Below are positions 13,936 through 20,817 of a stretch of DNA of 20,817 nucleotides, in pieces (within the stretch, counting starts at the first letter, position 1; the number at the start of each line of letters is the position of its first letter). The position numbers and the translations under genes were made by a program. The DNA comes from Rubripirellula sp. Lineage in GTDB: Bacteria > Planctomycetota > Planctomycetia > Pirellulales > Pirellulaceae. The stretch lies in contig JARFQX010001070.1 of assembly GCA_029287555.1 (NCBI GenBank), positions 1 to 20,817 of the forward strand. Direction: 5' to 3'. The notes below the pieces were generated by a model, which was given only the letters and a program-made list of their open reading frames with translations, made no database searches and was not told where the DNA came from.

Positions 13936-15303
13936 ATGCGAGTTTGGCTTGTTGTGTGTTGGCTGCTGACGATAACCGCGGCGGTGGCCCAATCGCCGCC
14001 GTATGACGTATTTCCTGCCGCCGACCCGCCCTACTACCGAGTGCGATACGAGGCGTCGACAACTCCGGGTGCCTTAACTCCCGGTGCCTTGAGCTACGCG
14101 GTCAACTACACCGTCTGGATTCCTGGCGGTGTCGAAACGCTCCGCGGTATCATTGTTCATCAACATGGATGCGGCGAAGGCTCTTGCAAGTCAGGCCTGA
14201 CGGGCGCCTTCGACTTGCACTGGCAGGCTTTGGCGAAGAAGCACCACTGCGCGTTGCTGGCACCATCCTACGAGCAGCCTCAGGATGCGAATTGTCAAAG
14301 GTGGTGCGATCCACGCAACGGTTCCGACGCGACCTTTCAAAGATGTCTGAGTGACTTGGGGCGAAAATCGGGGCACCCGGAATTGGCGACGGTGCCCTGG
14401 GCATTGTGGGGACACAGCGGAGGTGGACACTGGGCAGGCGGCATGTTGCTGCTGCATCCCGATCGAGTGGCGGCAGCTTGGCTGCGATCGGGAGTGCCGC
14501 TGCTGAAGCCCAATCCGGATCGCCCTGAAATCCAACCACATGTCGTGCCCGAGGGGGCGCTTGGCGTGCCGCTGATGTGCAACCTGGGAACGAAAGAGGG
14601 CGTGAGTGTTCGTGACGGTCGCTTCGCCGGGGTGTGGCCGGCGAATGAAGCCTTTTTCAAGGCAGTCCGAGCCCGAGGCGGGCTGATTGGCGTGGCGGTT
14701 GATCCGCTTACCAGTCATGAGTGTGGCAACCAGCGGTACTTGGCGATCCCCTGGTTCGATGCCTGTCTTGCCGCGCGACTCCCTAAGGTCCCAGGTGGAT
14801 CGCTTCAGTCGATGCCAACCGACGGCGCTTGGCTGGCCGATCCTCTCGGATTGCAGGCGGTACCAGCGACCGACTACGAAGGTGATCCGCTGCAAGCTGC
14901 CTGGCTTCCCAATGAATCGATCGCCGGGGCCTGGATGCAGTATGTCAAGGATACGAATCTTGCTGACGCAACATTGCCCCCGCCCCCTTTCGACGTGCGC
15001 ATCGATGGCAACGAGTTGAGTTGGCAGGCCGAAGCGGACCTCGAAAGTGGCTTGGCTTATTTCATGATTGAGCGCGACGGTGAAATCGTCGCCAACGTTC
15101 CCCAGGAACCCGAAAACCGATTTGGTCGGCCGATCTTCCAGAACCTGCAGTACAGCGACACACCGACCCAACCGCTTGTGCCGATGACTTTCATGGATTC
15201 GGATGCGGTGCCCGGCAAGACGCATCGTTACCGTGTGATTGCCGTGAACACTGCGGGACTGAAGTCAAGGCCTAGTAATCAAGTGGTTCCTTTTGACCGC
15301 TGA
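13936..15303 (+). CDS. Secreted alpha/beta hydrolase with C-terminal FN3-like domain
   Basis: From ATG 13936 the product is 455 residues with a signal peptide (MRVWLVVCWLLTITAAVAQ). The same frame is open from ATG 13915, but that adds seven residues before the signal; GTGAGG lies about ten bases upstream of the chosen start. The catalytic domain (about 25-340) has an oxyanion-like HQHGCGEG (76-83), the nucleophile elbow GHSGGG with S161, and VDPLTSHECGN, whose H261 is the likely catalytic His. Paired Cys (C79/C84 and C120/C124) suggest disulfides. Residues about 353-450 look like a fibronectin type III-like module (IDGNELSWQAEADLESGLAYFMIERDG, then HRYRVIAVNTAGLKSRPSN). It is probably a periplasmic or surface esterase; acetyl or feruloyl esterase activity would suit the upstream sulfatase, but this is inference and the substrate is unknown. 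Confidence 0.82.
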   Translation: MRVWLVVCWLLTITAAVAQSPPYDVFPAADPPYYRVRYEASTTPGALTPGALSYAVNYTVWIPGGVETLRGIIVHQHGCGEGSCKSGLTGAFDLHWQALAKKHHCALLAPSYEQPQDANCQRWCDPRNGSDATFQRCLSDLGRKSGHPELATVPWALWGHSGGGHWAGGMLLLHPDRVAAAWLRSGVPLLKPNPDRPEIQPHVVPEGALGVPLMCNLGTKEGVSVRDGRFAGVWPANEAFFKAVRARGGLIGVAVDPLTSHECGNQRYLAIPWFDACLAARLPKVPGGSLQSMPTDGAWLADPLGLQAVPATDYEGDPLQAAWLPNESIAGAWMQYVKDTNLADATLPPPPFDVRIDGNELSWQAEADLESGLAYFMIERDGEIVANVPQEPENRFGRPIFQNLQYSDTPTQPLVPMTFMDSDAVPGKTHRYRVIAVNTAGLKSRPSNQVVPFDR

Positions 15304-15327
15304 AAGCCCCAATTGCCCGTGCACAGA

Positions 15328-15525
15328 ATGATGACTGGTCCTTTGGTAAGATTCGTTCTCTTCGGTCTGCTCATCTGTGTGCTGACGCGAATGACCGCCA
15401 CCGATACGCTGGAGCAACTTCTCGGTGAGCTGAAAGCTTGGCGGAAAGGGGTGGGAGCCGAGATGATGCAATCGAATCCAGACTACGGTCCCAACGGCGG
15501 CCCGGGCTCACGCAAGGGACAATAG
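15328..15525 (+). pseudogene. Sulfatase C-terminal tail joined to a signal-peptide-like start (probable remnant)
   Basis: This open frame encodes 65 residues from ATG 15328 (TTG 15313 is possible). The N-terminus looks like a secretion signal: MMTGPLVRFVLFGLLICVL. Residues about 31-56 (LEQLLGELKAWRKGVGAEMM followed by QSNPDY) resemble the very C-terminus of planctomycete and other bacterial sulfatases, where a pattern LxxWRxxVGAxMPxPNPDY is common. No sulfatase core, CxPSR motif or metal ligands lie between the two parts. The simplest reading is a sulfatase gene that lost its central ~400 codons in frame. The intact sulfatase upstream ends differently, so this is not a duplicate of its tail. 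It could also be a real small secreted peptide. The family match is from memory, not a search. Confidence 0.55.
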
Positions 15526-15544
15526 GAATCGTCGGATCGATGGA

Positions 15545-15607
15545 GGCCAGGGCCGTTTTGAAAGGGGCCAATGCTTCGTTCGAGAGGGGCCAGGGCCTCA
15601 TTCGGCC
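15545..15607. repeat. Three imperfect 21-22-bp repeats
   Basis: GGCCAGGGCC at about 15545 and 15588 and GGCCAATGCT at about 15566 head three units of 21-22 bases, each continuing with a T/C-rich stretch and AGAGG or AAAGG. The copies differ enough that this is an old or weak repeat. It lies between the sulfatase remnant and the ATPase start. Confidence 0.5.
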
Positions 15608-15678
15608 ACGCACTTGCTGACTGTCACTCACCACCTGCGAAGAAAACTTTCATCGCCAATTAAGAATTTCACCGAACC

Positions 15679-17535
15679 ATGAGCGAAAGCGCTTGGGAAC
15701 GACGAAAGCAAACACTGATCGCGATCCTTGCGATCGTTGCCATTGCTTTGCACGTCTTGCTTTGGTGGAAGTCAGAACTTCCGCAGCATCTGGTCAATCT
15801 GCCACTCTATCTGGCGCTTTTCTTCGGCGGCGTACCGTTGGTTTGGGATCTGCTGCTGAAGGTCTGGCATCGCGAGTTTGGATCGGACCTTCTGGCCGGG
15901 ATTTCAATTGTCACCGCGGTCATCCTGGGTGAATACCTGGCTGGTACGCTGGTCGTGCTGATGCTCTCTGGCGGGGAGGCTTTGGAGGCGTACGCCGTGC
16001 GCAGTGCCTCGTCGGTCCTCGAGGCTCTGGCCAATCGGATGCCCTCGGTCGCCCATCGCAGAGTGGACTCGAATCTCGAGGACATCGGGCTCGATGAGAT
16101 CGAGGTGGGTGACGTCGTCTTGGTTTTCCCGCATGAGGTCTGTCCGATCGACGGCACGGTCATCGAAGGCCACGGGGTCATGGACGAGTCGTACTTGACC
16201 GGCGAGCCCTACATGATGTCGAAGACACCGGGAGCCGGTGTGCTTTCGGGTGCAATTAACGGTGAGTCGATGTTGACCATCAAGGTGGACAAGCGGGCTG
16301 TCGATTCGCGTTACGCCCAGATCATGAAAGTGATGCAGGGCTCGCAACAACATCGTCCCAAGATCCGGCGATTGGGCGACCAGCTCGGCGCGATTTACAC
16401 GCCGGTTGCGGTGGCGCTTGCCCTTGCCGCCTGGGCATTGAGCGGCGAAGCGGTCCGATTCCTTGCCGTCATGGTGGTGGCAACTCCCTGTCCACTGCTG
16501 ATCGCTATCCCGGTGGCGATCATCGGATCGATTTCGTTGGCTGCCCGACGAGCGATCGTGATCCGCGACCCCACGGTGTTGGAGAAGATTGGTGGATGTC
16601 AAACCGTCATTTTCGATAAGACGGGGACGCTTACCTATGGCGAACCCGAGTTAACCGAACAGATCGTCGCGCCAGGGTTCGATGCAACAGAGATGCTCGC
16701 ACTGGTGGCCAGCCTCGAACGCTATTCCAAGCACCCGCTCGCCGAGGCGATTCTCGACGCCGCCGGCCGGCAACACATCAGTCTGCATGAGGCGAGTGAG
16801 ATCAGCGAGCGGCCCGGAGAAGGCTTACGGGGGGTCGTGGGCGGCCGGACGATTCGCATCACCAGCCGAAAGGCTTTCGCTGCCGAACAACCCGATGCCG
16901 TTTCCCAGTTGCCACCGTTGGCCGGTGGGCTGGAGTGCGTGATCTTGTGCGATGAGCAATACGGGGCAACGTATCGCTTTCGTGACACGCCTCGTAGCGA
17001 AGGTGCTCCCTTCGTTCGCCATCTTCAACCTCGACACGGCATCAACCGCGTGATGCTGCTCTCGGGTGACCGCGAGTCGGAAGTACGCTATCTAGCGGAA
17101 TTGGTTGGCGTTTCGGAGGTGTTCGCCGAGAAGAGTCCTGAGGAGAAGTTGCAGATCGTGCGCAAGGAGACATCCGCTGCTGACACGATCTTTGTTGGCG
17201 ACGGGATCAATGACGCACCCGCCTTGATGGCCGCGACGGTGGGAGTGGCTTTCGGTGAAAACAGTGATGTCACCACCGAAGCGGCCGGCGCGGTTGTGAT
17301 GGATTCGTCGTTGCAGAAAGTCGACGAGCTGATGCACATCGGCATCCGCATGCGCAGGATCGCGTTGGAAAGTGCAGTCGGGGGCATGCTGGTTAGCGTT
17401 GTGGCAATGTTCGTTGCCGCCTTCGGCTATTTGCCACCGGTCGCCGGAGCGATCACGCAGGAAGTTATCGACGTCATCGCGGTCACGAACGCGCTTCGTG
17501 TCGCGATTCCCCCACGCTCGCTCAAGGATTACTGA
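15679..17535 (+). CDS. Heavy-metal P1B-type ATPase with TPC membrane motif, no N-terminal metal-binding domain
   Basis: The 618-residue pump has every catalytic P-type motif: TGEP (174-177), DKTGT with the phosphorylated D313, KHPLAEA (351-357) and GDGINDAP (507-514). The transmembrane metal motif reads ATPCPLLIAIP with T269-P270-C271 rather than the CPC of copper/zinc pumps. TPC defines the P1B-5-like group, members of which have been linked to nickel/iron or cobalt, so the substrate is not copper by sequence but cannot be fixed. There is no HMA, YHS or Cys/His-rich N-terminal domain and no C-terminal hemerythrin-like extension, making it short for a P1B ATPase. Hydrophobic segments are near 10-30, 40-60, 70-98, 238-286 and 545-600. 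No regulator or chaperone gene adjoins it. The ATG at 15679 lacks a Shine-Dalgarno sequence. Confidence 0.88.
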   Translation: MSESAWERRKQTLIAILAIVAIALHVLLWWKSELPQHLVNLPLYLALFFGGVPLVWDLLLKVWHREFGSDLLAGISIVTAVILGEYLAGTLVVLMLSGGEALEAYAVRSASSVLEALANRMPSVAHRRVDSNLEDIGLDEIEVGDVVLVFPHEVCPIDGTVIEGHGVMDESYLTGEPYMMSKTPGAGVLSGAINGESMLTIKVDKRAVDSRYAQIMKVMQGSQQHRPKIRRLGDQLGAIYTPVAVALALAAWALSGEAVRFLAVMVVATPCPLLIAIPVAIIGSISLAARRAIVIRDPTVLEKIGGCQTVIFDKTGTLTYGEPELTEQIVAPGFDATEMLALVASLERYSKHPLAEAILDAAGRQHISLHEASEISERPGEGLRGVVGGRTIRITSRKAFAAEQPDAVSQLPPLAGGLECVILCDEQYGATYRFRDTPRSEGAPFVRHLQPRHGINRVMLLSGDRESEVRYLAELVGVSEVFAEKSPEEKLQIVRKETSAADTIFVGDGINDAPALMAATVGVAFGENSDVTTEAAGAVVMDSSLQKVDELMHIGIRMRRIALESAVGGMLVSVVAMFVAAFGYLPPVAGAITQEVIDVIAVTNALRVAIPPRSLKDY

Positions 17536-17694
17536 CGCAAGCATCGGTTTTGGGATTGTCTTGATGCGATCGAAGGCTAGAAAGTAGGTCGCGAGGTTTC
17601 TTCGAATTTGTCCTTCCAGCACATCGAGACAAAGTTCGCAAGAACTTCTTTTTGCCTTCATCGTACATTTAAAAAGATTGAGGCGTCGAAGTGC

Positions 17695-18519
17695 ATGGCC
17701 GATGACAGGATCTTCCAGTGTCCGCATTGCGCGCTGCAAATGACCGTGCGTGTGCCAGAGAGTCCCGTGCAGGTGACGTGCCCGACATGCTTTCAACGCA
17801 TCCTGCTGGTTCCAGGTGAAGAGCCGCGGGCACCGAACGAATCGTATCTGTCCGAGTTCTATCGCTTGCCCGAGCCGATCATCATCGACACGCAAGTCCC
17901 CGCGCCGGCGAAGAGCCAACGCGTCATCCGCCGCGCCGCACGTCGAGCCGCCCGGCATGCCAATCGAGAGGCAAGCAAGAAGAAGAGGCTGCGACTCTTG
18001 CAGATCGCATCCGTTGCCGCGATCGGACTTGCCATCACTGGCACCGCAGCGACCTACACGTATCGGTCGCTGAGCCGTATTCCCGCCGATTCGTGGGCGA
18101 AGGTAGTTCCCGGAATGGACTCACCGCAGAAACTGTTAAGCGAGTACTCGCGGGTTTGCGGCTCGTTTCGTAATACGTGCGCTTCGATCGAGGATGCGGC
18201 TTCTCGCGATCGAGCCATCCCCAAGATTCAGCAAATCGCCGCGCGGCTTCGCGGGATTCCAAGTCGCGTCTCCGAATTGGGGCCGCTCTCCCCGACACAG
18301 CGAAGCGAGGTTGATTCCAGTGCCCTCGATCGTGTGTTGGATGAATGGGAGCAAAACAAAGCTTGTCTGCGTGAGGTTCGCTCCAAACGCCTGCTCCATT
18401 CCATCGACTTCTTCAAGTCGTTGCAGACGTTTGCGGACGAAAATGAAGCCGCAGCCGGGGCGATCATCAGCCAGTGGAACGAGCAACCAGACGACTCGGC
18501 TTTCTCCTCATCCGGATAA
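17695..18519 (+). CDS. Zinc-ribbon, single-helix membrane protein of unknown function
   Basis: From ATG 17695 (GAGG about eleven bases upstream) the product is 274 residues; the same frame is open from TTG 17608 but the added 29 residues have no recognisable features. Residues 9-32 form a zinc-ribbon-like knuckle pair (CPHC at 9-12, CPTC at 29-32). A very basic stretch follows (about 78-99, RRAARRAARHANREASKKKR), then one membrane helix (about 100-121). The remaining ~150 residues are helical and charged with no known motif and should lie outside the cytoplasm by the positive-inside rule. Similar ribbon-plus-helix proteins are frequent in planctomycetes, but I recognise no named family. It ends 15 bases before the PhoD-like gene, so the two are probably one operon. 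A role in export or maturation of that partner is speculation. Confidence 0.75.
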   Translation: MADDRIFQCPHCALQMTVRVPESPVQVTCPTCFQRILLVPGEEPRAPNESYLSEFYRLPEPIIIDTQVPAPAKSQRVIRRAARRAARHANREASKKKRLRLLQIASVAAIGLAITGTAATYTYRSLSRIPADSWAKVVPGMDSPQKLLSEYSRVCGSFRNTCASIEDAASRDRAIPKIQQIAARLRGIPSRVSELGPLSPTQRSEVDSSALDRVLDEWEQNKACLREVRSKRLLHSIDFFKSLQTFADENEAAAGAIISQWNEQPDDSAFSSSG

Positions 18520-18534
18520 TGGGACTGAAAAGAC

Positions 18535-20817
18535 ATGAGCAATCAGCAGCGGATCGATCGTCGCGAATTCATCAAGATCAGCGGCGGAGCCGTGGCCGCT
18601 GGTGCAGCGCTTTCCGCGGGTTCTTCAGCTCCGACGCAAGCGGCCGAAGCGAGCGTGATCACCTTTCCCCAAAAGGACTCGCTCTGCCACGGTCCTGGAT
18701 GGGAGACCTTCAATCCGGGTTTTTGGCAGATCAAAGACGGGGCCCTCCGCCGCCGCGTCAAGAACTATGGCGATCGCGCCCGTGCCACCGGTTTTCCGTT
18801 CCATTACGAAACCCATCGGATCAACGGTGGAATCCTATCGACCGACTATGACCCGTCTTTGCCACCCGGCGTCATCTATCGCAAGGAATGGAATTTGAAG
18901 GGCGATTGGTCGGTCTCCGCGGAGTTTACCTATCACGGCGATGTCGACGTGCGACGCGAGGGGGATTCGGATCAATGGAAGATGTACCAGCCTGGGTACG
19001 CTTTGATGGGACTCGCTTTCGGTGCCAAGAGTTTGTTCGAAAGCTTTAACCGGGGCCGCCAAGTGTCGTTTGTCGGTTGGAGTGATGATGGCAAGTTTGG
19101 CTTTGTCGGCAAGTCGGGTAAGCGTCAACGAGGCGGTCGTGAGGCAAAGCGAGTGGAGGTCACGCCGCTGAAGCCCGGTGACGTTGTCAAGATCTCGGTG
19201 ACAGCGGTCTCCGGGGACGATCACACATTGATGACGGCGACGTTCACGGGCCCAGATGGGAAGACTGTTTCCGTCTCGCAGAACGTCAGTCCCCGCGGTG
19301 CGGAAGGTTTCATCGGCATTGTTGGTCGCGGCTTGGCCGACTTCTCCGTGACTCAACTGAACGTCGATCCTGGCAAGAACGAACCGCTCGAGGTTGGTGA
19401 GGTCGCTTGCTACACATGCTATCCACTGGGCGACACGCTCAAGCAGGTCGACGGCAAGTGGCAGGTGCGGTTCGTCTCACTGTTCGCGTCCGATGGTAAG
19501 CGAGCGGAGATCCGGATTGCGGAGACGCCGAATCCCGACGGCGGTTGGCAGCAGGTCGAAGTTGCTGGGCGAGCCAACATCGTGAACAACCGTTGGCGCC
19601 GAAATACGGCCACGATCCATGTAACGTTGCCGGCGAATCCCGCGACTAGGACCCTCTATTACACGATTTGGAAAGATGGAAAGGACGTGACCGCCGATTC
19701 CCGCATTGGCACCGATGCGACGGGACCTGGAACTGGTTACGTCGGCGACGTGCCTGCGTCGGGCCAATACGTCGGTCGGCTCCCTCAACTGCAGGCACCC
19801 TACAAAGTGTGTGGCCTGAGCTGCCACGCGATCACCAGTGGCTTGCAGCAGCGTACCAAGCAGGGGCTGCAGATTCTCGGCGGCGGCGATGACTGGCAAT
19901 TCCGCGATCAACCGACCGTGGAAGCCTACAAGCACCTGGAAGATTACGATTTCCAGATTATGTGCTGGGAAGATGATGTCTGGTACATGGAACTCGTGCT
20001 CTATCCGCCCAGCACCGACGATGCTTACAAGACGGTGATCGCATCGATCTGCGGTCCGACCAGCCGCTGGCAGATGATGCGTCACTGGAACATCATCAAT
20101 CCCGGCGATCATGACTATGGAATGGACGATGTGAAGGGCCCCGAACAAATTGTGATTCGGCTGAAGAATGGTCTGGGTCAGGATCGCGATTACATGCGGC
20201 GCAACTTTCAAATCGTGCACCACCTGATTACCGGCGACGAACAGGTCGACCCGCTGATCAATCCGAAGAAGTGGCGCGCCTGGAAGATGCCCAATCGCGA
20301 CTTCACATTGGCCATCGTCGACTCGCGGCTGTGGCGTTCCAGTCAAGACACGGCGATTTGGGATGACGAAGGTTGGGGGCACGATCGTGAACTCTACGAT
20401 CGAGCTGATCCGACGCGAAGTCTGTTGGGTGAGGAACAGTTTGCGTGGCTGCAGCAACTGATTCGGACCGATTCCTCACGCCTGATTTGTCTGACGGGTC
20501 TGAACGGTCTGCATACGATTTGGACCGGCGGCAAAGCGTACAGCAAGACCGAGGACGATTTTCCACAGCGCGATCGAGTCGCGGCCGACTACGCCGGTTG
20601 GGTAGCGGCGGGGGCGAATCGCGTCATCGAACTGCTGGGCTCACGCGACGGGGTCGTGACCGTCTACGGGGACGTTCACAACGGATGCATCATGAAGAAT
20701 ACCGATCACGGCTTGATTGAGTGCAGCTTTGGTCCGATCGGTCGCAGTGGTGGCCGTTCTGTGATTGAGGGTTTCGGTCCCAACATGAAGGACTTCGACG
20801 GTCGCCCCTTGCAGGTC
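18535..20817 (+). CDS. Tat-exported PhoD-like metallophosphatase-fold protein, 3' end cut by window
   Basis: I translated this frame by hand; it is open for 761 codons to the right edge. Residues 8-14 (DRREFIK) followed by an Ala/Gly-rich hydrophobic run form a twin-arginine signal. About 380 residues of beta-rich sequence of unknown type come next (for example GDWSVSAEFTYHG at 123-135). A PhoD-like region starts near 423: GLSCHAITSG (427-436), FQIMCWEDDVWYME (473-486) where PhoD enzymes have VLHLGDxIYE, NPGDHDYGMDD (522-532) where they have TWDDHDYGxDD, DSRLWRSS, RSLLGEEQFAWLQQ, and VYGDVHNG (710-717). Family members are secreted Ca/Fe-dependent phosphodiesterases/phosphatases. Several motif residues differ, so activity is uncertain. 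The start is fixed by the Tat signal; the upstream zinc-ribbon gene ends 15 bases before it. Confidence 0.83.
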   Translation, partial: MSNQQRIDRREFIKISGGAVAAGAALSAGSSAPTQAAEASVITFPQKDSLCHGPGWETFNPGFWQIKDGALRRRVKNYGDRARATGFPFHYETHRINGGILSTDYDPSLPPGVIYRKEWNLKGDWSVSAEFTYHGDVDVRREGDSDQWKMYQPGYALMGLAFGAKSLFESFNRGRQVSFVGWSDDGKFGFVGKSGKRQRGGREAKRVEVTPLKPGDVVKISVTAVSGDDHTLMTATFTGPDGKTVSVSQNVSPRGAEGFIGIVGRGLADFSVTQLNVDPGKNEPLEVGEVACYTCYPLGDTLKQVDGKWQVRFVSLFASDGKRAEIRIAETPNPDGGWQQVEVAGRANIVNNRWRRNTATIHVTLPANPATRTLYYTIWKDGKDVTADSRIGTDATGPGTGYVGDVPASGQYVGRLPQLQAPYKVCGLSCHAITSGLQQRTKQGLQILGGGDDWQFRDQPTVEAYKHLEDYDFQIMCWEDDVWYMELVLYPPSTDDAYKTVIASICGPTSRWQMMRHWNIINPGDHDYGMDDVKGPEQIVIRLKNGLGQDRDYMRRNFQIVHHLITGDEQVDPLINPKKWRAWKMPNRDFTLAIVDSRLWRSSQDTAIWDDEGWGHDRELYDRADPTRSLLGEEQFAWLQQLIRTDSSRLICLTGLNGLHTIWTGGKAYSKTEDDFPQRDRVAADYAGWVAAGANRVIELLGSRDGVVTVYGDVHNGCIMKNTDHGLIECSFGPIGRSGGRSVIEGFGPNMKDFDGRPLQV

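Larger units (their letters stand above)
15304..15678. other. 375-base gap holding a short gene remnant and imperfect repeats
   Basis: Between the hydrolase stop and the second P-type ATPase the only coding-like signal is the remnant at 15328-15525. After it comes a set of three imperfect GGCCAGGGCC-containing repeats (15545-15607). The last 70 bases before the ATPase are AT-richer and may contain its promoter, but I see no convincing boxes. Confidence 0.4.

Noticed and set aside
14191..15225. 344-residue minus-strand open frame
   Set aside because: Antisense shadow of the secreted hydrolase with signal peptide and GHSGGG motif.
17092..17958. 288-residue minus-strand open frame
   Set aside because: Spans the end of the TPC ATPase and the start of the zinc-ribbon gene in antisense; no recognisable domain.
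19477..20457. 326-residue minus-strand open frame
   Set aside because: Antisense to the PhoD-like gene; the plus frame is open for 761 codons with a Tat signal and phosphatase motifs.

Overview
The window looks like a chromosomal segment of a marine-type planctomycete (Pirellulales/Rhodopirellula-like). This is inferred from gene content: a secreted formylglycine sulfatase with C-terminal EF-hands, a Ser/Thr kinase fused through one membrane helix to a WD40 domain with the linker signature RGFEWRLL, a Tat-exported PhoD-like protein, and a zinc-ribbon/membrane-helix protein. GC content is fairly high, gene spacing is loose, and Shine-Dalgarno sequences are often weak or absent. No rRNA, tRNA, CRISPR array, integrase or insertion sequence was recognised.

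Layout. 1-769 (-): nearly complete SpoIIE/PP2C-like phosphatase domain running off the left edge. 770-1105: divergent leader with four inverted repeats. 1106-1810 (+): short-chain dehydrogenase/reductase-like protein lacking the catalytic Tyr. 1838-3535 (-): TolC/CusC-type outer-membrane efflux lipoprotein. 3921-6305 (-): YHS-HMBD copper P1B ATPase. 6306-6678: divergent control region with a 13-bp tandem array. 6679-7962 (+): DUF2254 membrane protein. 8185-11481 (-): kinase-WD40 receptor-like protein. 11626-12276 (-): DinB-like protein carrying a 17-bp tandem repeat in its coding region. 12302-13897 (+): sulfatase. 13936-15303 (+): secreted alpha/beta hydrolase. 15328-15525 (+): short sulfatase-tail remnant. 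15679-17535 (+): second P1B ATPase with a TPC motif and no metal-binding domain. 17695-18519 (+): zinc-ribbon membrane protein. 18535-end (+): Tat-exported PhoD-like protein, cut by the window edge.

How the genes may work together (inference). The copper ATPase and the outer-membrane channel lie in the same orientation and suggest metal export from cytoplasm to outside, but no RND pump or membrane-fusion protein lies beside them. The sulfatase and secreted hydrolase form a short co-directional pair that fits breakdown of sulfated, esterified polysaccharide. The zinc-ribbon protein and the PhoD-like protein are 15 bp apart and probably co-transcribed. Kinase and phosphatase-like genes are present but not adjacent.

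No single obviously new defence or mobile system is visible. The most interesting signals are enzyme folds with altered catalytic residues (SDR, SpoIIE-like, PhoD-like), several unrelated short tandem repeats at gene boundaries, the hairpin-rich SDR leader, and the sulfatase remnant.
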